Positions 18,534 through 26,856 of a stretch of 54,250 bases of DNA are shown one piece after another. Made by a program: the position numbers and the translations under genes. The notes under the pieces were generated by a model, which was not told the DNA's origin, ran no database searches, and saw only the letters and a program-made list of their open reading frames with translations. Numbering within the stretch: position 1 is the first letter of the stretch; each line of letters begins with the position of its first letter. Source of the DNA: a virus; the IMG/VR virus record IMGVR_UViG_3300027589_000005, positions 1-54,250 of that record; one strand, given 5' to 3'.

Positions 18534-19513
18534 ATCCTATAGCTAGAGTGGTAGTTCTTGGATGGGTAGTGCATGAAGTTAGCCTCCCTTCCAAGGGCCG
18601 ATCTGGCATTCATGTGAGATCTCTGAATAGCCTGAACAGCACGGGAGCGCATAGTAGTGGCCCCTTCAGTCATAAAGGCTGCCAAAGAACCATCTGTTTG
18701 TATAGACTTACGCATCTTCTGGTGAGAATTTGCCATTCGAATCACTTCAGAAGCCCCACGTCCAATTGTACTAATAGCGGCACCACCCATCATTGCAGTG
18801 CCTGCAGCAGCGAACATAAGAGGGTGGCGCGCAATATTTCTCAAAGGGGCACCACCAACCATACCACCCATCAAGGTACCAATGGTCTCAAACCCAGGAA
18901 TACCTGAAGCACCACCTAGAGCTGCACCAATTGAAGCACCGATACCTGCGCCAATGCCTCGCCCTGCCATTCTAAGACCACCAGTATTCACCATACGCTG
19001 AACGATACCGGATCCAGCTTCACCATGTGTTCGTAGAGCGGCGCCCCTAACACCACTCCACATACCTGCATTAAGGGCCAAGTCATAAATGGCAGCATCC
19101 TTAGCACCTTGAATACCATTCTCTGAATACCCAGAAGCAATAAAGTACATAGAAGAAGCAATACCGATGCCTGGTCCAAGAAAAGAGGCCTTCCCTTTAT
19201 GGCTAAGCTTAGTCATGGTCCTAAGATCAGGATAACCGCTCATCAACGCACCACCAAGGGCACCACCTACTCCCATAGCAGAAGCAGAGTAATCGTCCCC
19301 AGTAAGCACAGAGAGACCAATTGAAGCAGCCACGCCAGCAGCACCACCAGCTAATGCTTTGGAGATAGCTCTCTGAGGGTTAATCTTTACGCTTGTACGT
19401 AGCTTACCAAACTCGAAGAAGTCTTCGCCGTTCGCACCACGACCAGAAGCCTCGAAGCCAAAGACTCCAAACATACCCTTATTCAAAGAACCTGAGAATG
19501 AATTTAGGCTCAT
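18530..19513 (-). CDS. Glycine/alanine-rich hydrophobic protein (possible ejected virion protein)
   Basis: 327 aa. Many small-residue hydrophobic blocks such as GGAAGVAASIGLSVLTG, GIGAGIGASIGAALGGASG and AAAGTAMMGGAAIS give long glycine-zipper stretches. The C-terminus is basic. The same style appears in the C-terminal half of the gene at 14820-15926 and in the middle of the nuclease-domain protein next door. I infer a family of membrane-active or internal virion proteins. No enzymatic motif seen. Confidence 0.5.
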   Translation of the reverse strand: MSLNSFSGSLNKGMFGVFGFEASGRGANGEDFFEFGKLRTSVKINPQRAISKALAGGAAGVAASIGLSVLTGDDYSASAMGVGGALGGALMSGYPDLRTMTKLSHKGKASFLGPGIGIASSMYFIASGYSENGIQGAKDAAIYDLALNAGMWSGVRGAALRTHGEAGSGIVQRMVNTGGLRMAGRGIGAGIGASIGAALGGASGIPGFETIGTLMGGMVGGAPLRNIARHPLMFAAAGTAMMGGAAISTIGRGASEVIRMANSHQKMRKSIQTDGSLAAFMTEGATTMRSRAVQAIQRSHMNARSALGREANFMHYPSKNYHSSYRM

Positions 19514-19515
19514 AA

Positions 19516-22500
19516 TTACATCCTATGGTGGTTGATCGGAGAATCTCCGAATTTGGAGTTAATATGTCGCTGCATGGCGGCCATTCTTTCCTTTTGCTCA
19601 CGTTTCCGAGCTTTATCAGCACCGTAAATCTTATATGCTTCAAGAGAACGTTTTGAATAGACAGAGTTAGTTGTTCCTAACGAGTCAACGGCCAGATAAC
19701 TATTCAATTCGTTAAGGTTGCTAGCGGAGTTCTTGTTGGCATTGGTACCAGTACCTTTTGTCTGAACAAAGTTCGTGTTGTCCTGCATTAGGTTACCAAT
19801 GTAAGTCCTGTAGTTTGCAGCAGTGTTACCTTCCATTCTATAGGGCTTTACATTGTCACCGAATTTGTCCCACTTCTGTCCAATGTGTCGCGCAGTCTCT
19901 TCTGCCACACTGGCAGACATACCTCCTGACTGAGCTTGCTCCATAACAGAGATCAACTTCATAGTTTGATAGTTTTCAGCCATCTTGCTAGGCCGAGCAA
20001 ATGTGTTAAAGGTGATCTGAGTACCAGCAGATTCAGAGAAAGCTCTATAGGTCTGAGCCCAAGGCGTAGCCCAAAGACCGCGGCGAGCCTCTACTGCCTT
20101 TTGTTCTGCATGTCTAAGGGCATCCCAATCAGCATGAGCATCCATGTAACTACCGTAGGGTAGATGGGCAGCTAAACCACGCTCTACAGCTTGCTGGTTT
20201 ACGTTACGGCCGTCTGCAAACACAGTACCGACAGCACGTCCGTACGTAGCATCCTTCGGGTCATAAGCGATTTTAAGCTTCCCTGAGGACATTAGCTGTT
20301 TCATGCCTGCAATAGCTTCTGTAGCTCCAGGCTGTGGAGTGTGCCAGGACTTGTCGAACATGCCGTGGGAGATTTCTGTTGAGTCGATACCTTCAAGACG
20401 GAAGGTATGCGACCCTCCTAGTCCGAAAAACCTCTGTACCCCACCAAAAAAGCCCCTTTTCTTCAGCATTACGGTGTCGACGTCTTCAACTTCCATTTCC
20501 CAGTTGGAGTCTACGTCGATTACCCTCATATTCTCTGTATTTCTTAGATTTCCTAGTTCTCCCTCACCGGCAGCCCTACCTTGCAAGGCAGTTGACTTCT
20601 TAAAGGGGCTGCGAAATGGCCAGAACAACCCCGAGCTAGTGTCGTGATGGACTGCGTTGTACTTCATTCTGTTGTACTTTTCGCGTTCTTCAAGCAAATC
20701 TTGATGCACTAGAACATCAAAAGACGTAGCTGGACCACGGTACGGAGAACCGAAGTCGGTATTCATGCTACGTGTGGCCTTTGCCATACCTGTTTCAGCA
20801 AAACCATCGGATTGCTTTCTTAATAGTTCGTATTCTTTGTAGTCCATCGTTAGGACAGAGCGGCTGTTGTCGTAGTCTTCTACGCGACTTTCTTGGGACA
20901 TTGAGTGTCCGATTAGTCCTAGGGCACCAACAGCCACCGCGGCCATACCAGCGCGAGGCACGTTATTGATGATTGTAGTGCCTACTTTGGAAGCTCTGCC
21001 TGCGGCATTACCTACGAAGTTACCTAATCCCATAGGAGCCCATCTGGAGCTCAGCCTTCCAGCAAGTCTCCTACCATCGTAGTTCAGCATCCTACGGGCA
21101 TTTGCACTGAAGTAGCTGTCTAGAGCAGTGCCAGTTTCTTCTTCTACGTGTACGTTTGCTAACTCTTTCCTAGACTGGAAAGGTAGTCCTTCTCTATTTC
21201 TTCTTTCAGTTTCGCTTTGGATAAAATTCTGCATTTTATCCCATTCTTTTCGCTGGTCTAAGCCGTACTGTGAGAAGTCGTTTCTTTTGATTACTTCCTC
21301 GTAGTAATCCTCTTCTGTAGTACTGAATTTTTGGGCGAAGTCAGCTCTAAAAACGTCTTTTGGCTTCCCAGAAGGAGTCGCCTGTCTCATTGCAATTACT
21401 CTGTCGATGCCATCAGTATGGGTAGCATACTTTTTGGTCTCGATGTCGCCGATTCCTCTTTCGTACTGCTGTAGCAAGTGTCGTCTTCTCAAGACATGTA
21501 CGGAGTCGTTGTACATTTCAAAGTACTTCAGAACTCCAGCGAGAGGACCTTGTCCCTTTCTTGCTTCCTCAATCGCCAATCTTCCTTCTTCTTTCCCTCC
21601 TTCTAGCAGATCGAAAGCCCTTAGGCTTTCGATCTTTCTTTGTAGAACGTATGCTTCGCTCTTCGCTGCGTCTTCTGCTGCTCTGTGGGCTTCTGATCCA
21701 AGCAAGCCTTGCTCTGCTTTCTTTCCTGTTTCAAAGGCTGCCCTTAAGAGACGCTCTTGGTAGTCGATACCTACACCAGCCATCTGCTTAGTGTTTACAT
21801 CGATTAGTCCGTACGTCTTACCGTAAGAAAGAAGTGCGCGCGTTAAATCCTGAACGTCTCTGACTGCTACTTCTCCTGCTTTTGGAGTGAATTCTTTATA
21901 TGCTTTCCACACGCCAATCCAGTTGCCGGTCATTTGAGCGTTGGTTCTTGCTTTGCTTACTTCACTTCCCGTTACGTAGAATGGTTCAGGGAATGTTGAG
22001 CGTGTTTCGAACACGCTCTTCCATTGGTCCACAGAAGCTTTGTTGGATTGGGCCATTGCTCCGAGTGTCGCGCCAAATTGCTTAGCTTCGAATACTGCGT
22101 TAGCGATCCAGACAGTGCTTCCTTTTGTAGGGTCTTGGGCTCTTGTAATAGCTTGTCTTAGTGGCCCTTGCATCCCCATGATGTCTTCCATAGGGATATT
22201 CGCGCCGCCCAGCTCATATTTGATGCCAGCAGCCCTGAACTCTGCTTCTCTAAGGGCGATCTCTCCTGGTGTAGGATAGTTCCCTAGCAGATGTGGATGG
22301 GCGTTCTTTTCTTTAAGCTGCTTCCACAGGAAGGTGTTCGTTGTTTCTAGCGCTTTTAAGATTTCATCAGCGTTCGTTAGTCTAGCTGCGTCGAGCTTGT
22401 ACTCTCTGACAAGCATAGAGACCAGTGCGTCTTTCCATGTGAGGAAGTTCTTTGCGGTATATCTACTACCGCGGAAGGACCTCATATTCGCTTCGTCTTG

Positions 22501-22674
22501 GAAAGCGCCTGTTTCGATGTTTACTTCTTGGGGTCGCGGCAAAAACTCAGTAACTTTGTTTTCAGCAAAGTTATAGTACGCAATTTCAGTGAATCCCGAG
22601 CCAGCCTCTCTTGAGAGAGTCTCAGTATCGAGCACGCCTGAGTTAATCAGGTATTGCCTTGTCCAATCGTCCAT
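19516..22674 (-). CDS. Large protein with staphylococcal nuclease-like domain
   Basis: 1052 aa, start ATG after GAGGT. Residues about 735-875 form a staphylococcal-nuclease domain: HTFRLEGIDSTE with R759, D764 and E767 at the same spacing as R35/D40/E43 of the model enzyme, and YGRAVGTVFADG with R813 matching R87. The active site thus looks intact. Residues 1-560 are helical and charged; 572-592 is a glycine-zipper hydrophobic segment (AGMAAVAVGALGLIGH). The last 170 residues are Asn/Ser-rich. It lies between the putative small terminase and large terminase. It may be an injected nuclease that attacks host DNA or RNA (inference). Confidence 0.75.
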   Translation of the reverse strand: MDDWTRQYLINSGVLDTETLSREAGSGFTEIAYYNFAENKVTEFLPRPQEVNIETGAFQDEANMRSFRGSRYTAKNFLTWKDALVSMLVREYKLDAARLTNADEILKALETTNTFLWKQLKEKNAHPHLLGNYPTPGEIALREAEFRAAGIKYELGGANIPMEDIMGMQGPLRQAITRAQDPTKGSTVWIANAVFEAKQFGATLGAMAQSNKASVDQWKSVFETRSTFPEPFYVTGSEVSKARTNAQMTGNWIGVWKAYKEFTPKAGEVAVRDVQDLTRALLSYGKTYGLIDVNTKQMAGVGIDYQERLLRAAFETGKKAEQGLLGSEAHRAAEDAAKSEAYVLQRKIESLRAFDLLEGGKEEGRLAIEEARKGQGPLAGVLKYFEMYNDSVHVLRRRHLLQQYERGIGDIETKKYATHTDGIDRVIAMRQATPSGKPKDVFRADFAQKFSTTEEDYYEEVIKRNDFSQYGLDQRKEWDKMQNFIQSETERRNREGLPFQSRKELANVHVEEETGTALDSYFSANARRMLNYDGRRLAGRLSSRWAPMGLGNFVGNAAGRASKVGTTIINNVPRAGMAAVAVGALGLIGHSMSQESRVEDYDNSRSVLTMDYKEYELLRKQSDGFAETGMAKATRSMNTDFGSPYRGPATSFDVLVHQDLLEEREKYNRMKYNAVHHDTSSGLFWPFRSPFKKSTALQGRAAGEGELGNLRNTENMRVIDVDSNWEMEVEDVDTVMLKKRGFFGGVQRFFGLGGSHTFRLEGIDSTEISHGMFDKSWHTPQPGATEAIAGMKQLMSSGKLKIAYDPKDATYGRAVGTVFADGRNVNQQAVERGLAAHLPYGSYMDAHADWDALRHAEQKAVEARRGLWATPWAQTYRAFSESAGTQITFNTFARPSKMAENYQTMKLISVMEQAQSGGMSASVAEETARHIGQKWDKFGDNVKPYRMEGNTAANYRTYIGNLMQDNTNFVQTKGTGTNANKNSASNLNELNSYLAVDSLGTTNSVYSKRSLEAYKIYGADKARKREQKERMAAMQRHINSKFGDSPINHHRM

Positions 22675-22685
22675 GTAGTTACCTC

Positions 22686-22714
22686 AAAAATATAAGGCCC
22701 TTACGGGCCTTATA
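22686..22714 (-). terminator. Intrinsic terminator
   Basis: Minus-strand perfect stem TATAAGGCCC / GGGCCTTATA with a GTAA loop, then TTTTTG. It separates the putative small-terminase gene from the nuclease-domain gene. Confidence 0.85.
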
Positions 22715-22729
22715 CATTAAACTAGTTGG

Positions 22730-23533
22730 TTAGTCATCGTCGATTGGAATGGCTTCTCTCACTTTCTCCTTACTATCTAGCACAATTGTCTCTTTTGCTC
22801 CTTTCTCTAGCAGTTTGCGGATCATTTCTAGTTCTGTCTTCAGAGTAGAGCCGTTAGAAGTGTCACCTAGTTTGCTAGCAACATCATGTTTAGCTTTACG
22901 AGTCTCCATCAAACTCTCTAGTAGTTTAATGCGCCTCGATTCTTGAGTGTTCATAAGAGCGATTACAGGATGTAGCTGTGTGGTTTTCTTTAGAATCACA
23001 CCATGCTCTCCCTGAATCTCTTCCAAATCTTGCTTCAAGAAGTTGCGGCCATCTCCATCATTGTCCCCATTAGCAAGAACTAGCATAGCTCTTTGCTTGT
23101 ACAGGTCAATAACAGCCAATTCGTTAACAATCGCCATTTCGATAGGATTGCTTGGATCTACTTGTAGGTGAAGCAGGTAGTCTACAGTTTTCTGCTGTAA
23201 GAAAGTCATTTCGAACACGCAAGGCCGGTAGAGAGGATAATCCTCGTCGTTGCCAGGTAATGGGCGCCCACTTTCGTCACGTTCAGGGATTGGACAAGAG
23301 TTAAAAAATGGACATTTCGTAGGTCCAGCACAAGAAATTGGCGCGACCGTGTGCATACCATGCTTACGTCTAAGTAGCGAGTTCTCAATTCTTGTTCTTT
23401 TAGCTGGGTCTAAGTTATCCAAGTAATTTTCGTAGTTATCATCTCCGTAAGACAAAGCATTAATGGCGTCTTCTTGACGCCTAGCTAAATCAGTCTCTCC
23501 GGGAAGAGAGATAAGTTTACGCCTGCTCCCCAT
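22730..23533 (-). CDS. Putative terminase small subunit with four-cysteine motif
   Basis: 267 aa. Start ATG 23533 (MGSRRKLISL) after AAGGAG; an ATG 7 codons upstream lacks a site. Four cysteines, C68, C74, C80 and C105, in ISCAGPTKCPFFNSC...PCVFEM suggest a zinc or iron-sulfur site. The second half has LHPVIALMNTQESRRIKLLESLM followed by TRKAKHDVASKLG, which resembles the helical oligomerisation part of large-myovirus small terminases. It lies upstream of large terminase, separated by two genes. The role is inferred; the cysteine site is unusual for a small terminase. Confidence 0.45.
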   Translation of the reverse strand: MGSRRKLISLPGETDLARRQEDAINALSYGDDNYENYLDNLDPAKRTRIENSLLRRKHGMHTVAPISCAGPTKCPFFNSCPIPERDESGRPLPGNDEDYPLYRPCVFEMTFLQQKTVDYLLHLQVDPSNPIEMAIVNELAVIDLYKQRAMLVLANGDNDGDGRNFLKQDLEEIQGEHGVILKKTTQLHPVIALMNTQESRRIKLLESLMETRKAKHDVASKLGDTSNGSTLKTELEMIRKLLEKGAKETIVLDSKEKVREAIPIDDD

Positions 23534-23729
23534 TCGGGATCTCCTTAACGTCACGAACTACGAAATGAGAAGTCCATTCATCCCGCGGCTCCTCAATTTC
23601 CTCTGCAACAGGGACAGGTTCCTCAGAAGTCATATCAATAGCAAAGGCAGTAATCGGCGCAACCGTCAATTTCTCCTTTACGGGCACGGCTACAATCTTG
23701 TTTTCTTTGTTCCTAGTCATCAGTACCAT
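23517..23729 (-). CDS. Small acidic protein, unknown
   Basis: 70 aa, start ATG 23729 after GGAGG with 7 nt spacing. Acidic middle (TSEEPVPVAEEIEEPRDEW). It overlaps the next gene by 17 nt. No family recognised. Confidence 0.55.
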   Translation of the reverse strand: MVLMTRNKENKIVAVPVKEKLTVAPITAFAIDMTSEEPVPVAEEIEEPRDEWTSHFVVRDVKEIPNGEQA

Positions 23730-23791
23730 TTGTACACCTCCATAACAACTTCACCAGTAATACCATCTACAATCTCAAAATACTCTTCCAT
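23720..23791 (-). CDS. Possible tiny peptide gene
   Basis: 23 codons (MEEYFEIVDGITGEVVMEVY...) between two real genes, overlapping the downstream start and beginning 2 nt after the upstream stop. No clear ribosome site, so it would depend on coupling. The alternative is that this is only the leader carrying the GGAGG of the next gene. Confidence 0.3.
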   Translation of the reverse strand: MEEYFEIVDGITGEVVMEVYKWY

Positions 23792-23792
23792 T

Positions 23793-24038
23793 TCATACAG
23801 AACGTAGTTCTTGCTCCAATAAGTCACACTCACTCCTAATATCATTAAGTAGCTTCAACAAAGCATCCTTCTCATTCTCACTCTTAAACAATTCAAGAGA
23901 CTTCTTAGCGTACCTACACTCAATACCAAGATCAGAATTCTTAACAAAGAAGAAGTACCTATAAGCATGGAATGATTCAAGTTTGCCAACAAGCTCTTTT
24001 AGAGCTTTGAGTTTACCACTAAACTTATAGAATTGCAC
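23793..24038 (-). CDS. First leftward gene, small helical protein
   Basis: 81 aa from a GTG start that directly follows GGAGGAATT. Charged and helical (LKALKELVGKLESFHAYRYFF; LLKLLNDIRSECDLLEQEL). It is the promoter-proximal gene of the whole leftward morphogenesis block. No family recognised. Confidence 0.6.
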   Translation of the reverse strand: MQFYKFSGKLKALKELVGKLESFHAYRYFFFVKNSDLGIECRYAKKSLELFKSENEKDALLKLLNDIRSECDLLEQELRSV

Positions 24039-24402
24039 AATTCCTCCAAACGCGGGGACTTTTGATGCTGTACTTATTGAATACCAAGTGGCCCTTAGAG
24101 ATGTAAAGATGGCCGCCCCTATAGAGCAAAAAATGTGCTGAAAATTATATGAAAAAGGGGCTTGTTCCTGATTCTGGGGAAAATCGAGGGAAAAGGCTGG
24201 GAAATTGTTTTTGAAAGAGAATTAAAATTGCTTATTGGAAATTGAAAATATGGTAAGTTAGTACCTGGTATTGATAGGAAGCTATTTACTGCCCTGTGGA
24301 CTTGCGAGCCCACCCGGGTAAAGTAAAATGCTTCTATTGAACACATCCTTGCGAAGGGGTGCGGCCAATCATTCTCTCTATGGGCAATACATGCCTTTTT
24401 TT
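24039..24402. promoter_or_regulatory. Divergent intergenic region, AT-rich
   Basis: No gene of credible length. It separates the leftward virion block from the rightward small genes and must hold promoters for at least one of them. It contains the dyad half-element at 24088-24120 (GTGGCCCTTAG...AAGATGGCCGCC), preceded by TTATTGAATA, then about 150 nt of A/G-rich sequence (24125-24275) unlike any other part of the window. No convincing TTGACA/TATAAT pair was found. An origin of replication is possible. Confidence 0.55.
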
Positions 24403-24498
24403 CTATGGATCTAACCCATCCAGAATCCGAAAGGATGCAGCTATACATTCGTGTATGGCGGGCATATGAGGAAGTGATGGGTAGACCTTGGAGGACAC
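24403..24498 (+). promoter_or_regulatory. Structured 5' leader, class I, copy 1
   Basis: From CTATGG to the ribosome site. ACCCATC (24414-24420) pairs with GATGGGT (24476-24482), enclosing an AAAGG segment, a hairpin around ATAC/GTAT and GCATATGAGG. The arrangement is shared with 24837-24932, 28881-28974 and 29836-29929. Confidence 0.65.
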
Positions 24499-24732
24499 AT
24501 GTCCAACAACACCACCAGCCTCACCCTGATCCTGGCCACCCTCGTGGTGGCCAGCCTCATGGCGGCCCACCACCACTTCCGCGAGGAAGTGGCGGTGGCG
24601 GAGCGGATCGAGGCGGGCGCTCACGCGCGTGCCTCGGCCGTCCAGGCCCAGCATCGCGTGCTGGAGTGTGTGAAGATGCCGGCCCACTACCACTCTCGAG
24701 AGTGGTGCATCCTCTTCCGCACTCCAAACTAG
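24499..24732 (+). CDS. Small single-pass membrane protein, paralog A1
   Basis: 77 aa, start ATG after GGAGGACAC. Residues 6-23 are a membrane helix (SLTLILATLVVASLMAA), followed by an alpha-helical Ala/Arg/Glu-rich part. The C-terminal REWCILFRTPN is shared exactly with the next gene, along with VQAQHR.LECV.MP. The two genes arose by tandem duplication. It has its own leader and terminator. Function unknown. Confidence 0.75.
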   Translation: MSNNTTSLTLILATLVVASLMAAHHHFREEVAVAERIEAGAHARASAVQAQHRVLECVKMPAHYHSREWCILFRTPN

Positions 24733-24739
24733 GCCCACT

Positions 24740-24778
24740 GGCCCCCACTACCTACGGGTAGTGGGGGCCCTTCTTTTT
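24740..24778 (+). terminator. Intrinsic terminator
   Basis: Stem GGCCCCCACTACC / GGTAGTGGGGGCC with TACG loop, then TTCTTTTT. Confidence 0.9.
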
Positions 24779-24836
24779 ACTATCTACTATAGTGTAGTAC
24801 ACATAGGTGTATTCAGTATGACATACGCCTTTTTTA

Positions 24837-24932
24837 TTCTATGGATCTAACCCATCCGAAACCAAAAGGGCTTAACTGTACGCGGAGTACAGTGGGAGCA
24901 TGAGGTAGATGGGTAGATTCACGGAGGATATC
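24837..24932 (+). promoter_or_regulatory. Structured 5' leader, class I, copy 2
   Basis: ACCCATC (24850-24856) pairs with GATGGGT (24908-24914). Inside are ACCAAAAGGG and the hairpin ACTGTAC/GTACAGT (24875-24893). The hairpin sequence differs from copy 1 but keeps pairing. Confidence 0.7.
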
Positions 24933-25169
24933 ATGTCTAACGTTACCAGCGCCGTTGCAGCCGCCCTGCTCGTCATCCTCACCACCGCGACCTTGGTCGC
25001 GGTGGATGTTCGTCTCCGTAAGGAGATGAAAGAGGCTACACGGGTGGAGGCCGCGGCGGATGCGCGTGCGCGGGCCGTCCAGGCCCAGCACCGCATGCTG
25101 GAGTGCGTCCGTATGCCCCTGCACAGCGATGCGCGAGAGTGGTGCATTCTCTTCCGCACTCCAAACTAG
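24933..25169 (+). CDS. Small single-pass membrane protein, paralog A2
   Basis: 78 aa. ATG 24933 after GGAGGATATC is preferred over an in-frame ATG at 24909. Membrane helix at residues 4-25 (VTSAVAAALLVILTTATLVAV), then a charged Ala-rich helix. The last 35 residues closely match the upstream paralog and end in the same REWCILFRTPN. Confidence 0.75.
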   Translation: MSNVTSAVAAALLVILTTATLVAVDVRLRKEMKEATRVEAAADARARAVQAQHRMLECVRMPLHSDAREWCILFRTPN

Positions 25170-25175
25170 GCACTA

Positions 25176-25210
25176 GGCCCCCTACCTACGGGTAGGGGGC
25201 CTTTCTTTTA
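25176..25210 (+). terminator. Intrinsic terminator
   Basis: Stem GGCCCCCTACC / GGTAGGGGGCC, TACG loop, then TTTCTTTTA. Confidence 0.9.
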
Positions 25211-25286
25211 ATCACTACTATGGTACTAACGCCTATGTACATGGGGTACGTATGGTGTAGTACAGGCTAGTAGCACGAGGTGACGC

Positions 25287-25466
25287 ATGTTCATGCGTAT
25301 GGCCGTGCTCAGGCTCTCCAAGCGGGGCTTCGCAGCCCTGCTTGCCAGGCACCTGCCCAAGGGTGCCCGGGTGTCCCACTTGTGGGACACGGGTCGGCTA
25401 TCGATGTGGAGGCTAGAAATGGCCTCTGCTCAGGTAGCCGTTGTCGAGGTCTGCCTCGACACCTGA
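25287..25466 (+). CDS. Small basic protein, unknown
   Basis: 59 aa starting MFMRMAVLRLSKRGF after GAGGTGACGC. Its length just misses common ORF cut-offs. Basic, amphipathic N-terminal half, then WRLEMASAQVAVVEVCLDT. It has a leader of the same general kind as its neighbours and a 3'-UTR pseudoknot (25473-25507) and terminator, which supports it being expressed. Confidence 0.65.
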   Translation: MFMRMAVLRLSKRGFAALLARHLPKGARVSHLWDTGRLSMWRLEMASAQVAVVEVCLDT

Positions 25467-25472
25467 GCGTTA

Positions 25473-25507
25473 TCTCCCCCACCTACGGGAGAAGTAAAGA
25501 TAGTAGG
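25473..25507 (+). other. 3'-UTR H-type pseudoknot
   Basis: Stem 1 TCTCCC (25473-25478) / GGGAGA (25487-25492). Loop CCTAC (25482-25486) pairs with GTAGG (25503-25507) across a 10-nt A-rich linker. It sits between the stop codon and the terminator. Confidence 0.65.
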
Positions 25508-25517
25508 GATGGATCTG

Positions 25518-25540
25518 GGGGCTTCGGCCCCTTTTTCTTT
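25518..25540 (+). terminator. Intrinsic terminator
   Basis: GGGGC TTCG GCCCC followed by TTTTTCTTTT. Confidence 0.9.
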
Positions 25541-25591
25541 TATGGCATCTAATGCATACATTCCGTATGTCACAGATGCTAAGGAGCTCGA

Positions 25592-25780
25592 ATGAGCAGC
25601 AAGGTGGTTGATAGCGCTGGCCGAGAAATCGGCCAGCGTGAGGTTTTCCACTTCGTCGGCCGAAAGGCCGGCGAAGTGGTGGCGGAGCGGGTTGTCACGA
25701 CTAATCGCGGCTGGGCTTTGGCCCGCCGCGACTTCAAGGCACAGCACAACCTCAAGGACGAGGAGGTGGAAACCCTCTGA
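25592..25780 (+). CDS. Small basic protein, unknown
   Basis: 62 aa after AAGGAGCTCGA. It starts MSSKVVDSAGREIGQREVFH and is positively charged, with a central VVAERVVTTNRGWALARRDF. Its leader holds GCATCT/AGATGC closing a CATAC/GTATG hairpin, a shorter form of the class I leader. Followed by the terminator CTACC GAAA GGTAG (about 25788-25825). Confidence 0.65.
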   Translation: MSSKVVDSAGREIGQREVFHFVGRKAGEVVAERVVTTNRGWALARRDFKAQHNLKDEEVETL

Positions 25781-25787
25781 ACTCTTA

Positions 25788-25825
25788 GGCCCTGCTACCG
25801 AAAGGTAGTGGGGCCTTTCTTTTTC
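25788..25825 (+). terminator. Intrinsic terminator
   Basis: GGCCC..CTACC / GGTAG..GGGCC with GAAA loop, then TTTCTTTTT. Confidence 0.85.
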
Positions 25826-25841
25826 TTCTATGGAGGTGAGC

Positions 25842-25985
25842 ATGGCTGATGAACAGCTAAAGCTCCCTCAGTTCAAGGAGCCGTTGGGGATTAAAGCCCC
25901 GGCTCCTGTGGAGTCTGGGTGGAAACCCCCGGCTCCACCAAAGCGGAAGAAGGCCAAGCAGGAGCCTCTCTTCCGCAAGGACTGA
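25842..25985 (+). CDS. Small proline/lysine-rich protein
   Basis: 47 aa (MADEQLKLPQFKEPLG...), start ATG after GGAGGTGAGC. Disordered composition with KPPAPPKRKKAKQ, which resembles a nucleic-acid-binding tail. It has the standard spacing and terminator of this region. No family recognised. Confidence 0.65.
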   Translation: MADEQLKLPQFKEPLGIKAPAPVESGWKPPAPPKRKKAKQEPLFRKD

Positions 25986-25990
25986 GGGCA

Positions 25991-26047
25991 CAAGGTGTTG
26001 CCCTGGTTTGACAGATGGTCTGTTGGACTAGGGCACACCCCTTTTTT
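25991..26047 (+). terminator. Long-stem terminator
   Basis: GGTGTTGCCCT pairs with AGGGCACACC (one bulge) around an inner CAGA/TCTG hairpin, followed by CCTTTTTT. Confidence 0.7.
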
Positions 26048-26102
26048 AATTCTCCATTTCATGTGTGCTTATGTGGATGAGGCCCCAACCATTGGAGGTT
26101 CA

Positions 26103-26564
26103 GTGGGCAAAGAGAACCGAAAGGCCAACAAGGCCGAAAAGCGGCTTGCTAAGGCCGCCAGGGTGAAAGTCCCTGAGACCACCACGGTCGAGTTGGAGAC
26201 CCGCATCCAGCTCGACCGCCACCTGGAGGCTGATCGCCCAGGTGGCGACAAGGGAGCGGGGGAACTTACCCACCTCGAGTACCGGCTTGTTGGACGGCTC
26301 GGAGTGGCGGTCGACCGGGCCTCGGCTTTGGCCGAGGCATTGTATAGAGAGATCGTAAAGAACGCGCCGAGCCGGCTTGTGGGGCGTAAGCAGGGCGGAA
26401 CTGCCCGCCTCACCCTCAGCTGCCCCGGTTGCGGGGCAGCTGTCCTCTGGTTCGCCGGAGGAAAGGTGATCTTCCGCACCTGGTTTCCGGCCGGGTGCGA
26501 AGAGGAGACTCTCCCGCTTCCGTGGGAGGTGGACCTTGGTTCTGTACTGAAGAACTTCATTTAG
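26103..26564 (+). CDS. Protein with half zinc-ribbon, unknown
   Basis: 153 aa. The GTG at 26103 directly follows GGAGGTTCA and is chosen over an upstream in-frame ATG whose mRNA would hide that site. Lys/Ala/Arg-rich helical N-terminus, central helical part (YRLVGRLGVAVDRASALAEAL), then a C-terminal segment with CPGCGAAVLW and a lone later Cys (FPAGCEEE). This may be a degenerate zinc site. No family recognised. Confidence 0.65.
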   Translation: MGKENRKANKAEKRLAKAARVKVPETTTVELETRIQLDRHLEADRPGGDKGAGELTHLEYRLVGRLGVAVDRASALAEALYREIVKNAPSRLVGRKQGGTARLTLSCPGCGAAVLWFAGGKVIFRTWFPAGCEEETLPLPWEVDLGSVLKNFI

Positions 26565-26568
26565 TACA

Positions 26569-26590
26569 GGGGGGCTTGCCCCCTTTTATT
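26569..26590 (+). terminator. Intrinsic terminator
   Basis: GGGGGGC TT GCCCCC followed by TTTTATTTC. Confidence 0.8.
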
Positions 26591-26624
26591 TCTATGGGCA
26601 ATTAGGCCCGTAAGAGGAAGCGTC

Positions 26625-26849
26625 ATGTTGATTGATGATCTGCTTGCCACCATCAAGCCGTCCTCCCAGGTCTCCGAAGAAGAAATCGAGCAGGATTGGT
26701 TCCTTGCGTTATTGAAGGTGGAAGTTTCGCTCAAGAAACACAAGCGACTTGTGGCTAAACCAAAGTTCGGCCTCCCCCCTCTGACTATGAGGGAGGAGCA
26801 GGACCTGCTCCTCCCTGGAGCGGTGTACAAACGTCGTTCGCTTTTCTAG
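26625..26849 (+). CDS. Small protein, unknown
   Basis: 74 aa, ATG after AAGAGGAAGCGTC. Acidic helical N-terminus (SQVSEEEIEQDWFLALLKVE), basic C-terminus. Its 3' UTR has a clear pseudoknot (26857-26885) and the terminator CTCGGC TTCG GCCGAG. Function unknown. Confidence 0.7.
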   Translation: MLIDDLLATIKPSSQVSEEEIEQDWFLALLKVEVSLKKHKRLVAKPKFGLPPLTMREEQDLLLPGAVYKRRSLF

Positions 26850-26856
26850 AGTCCAC

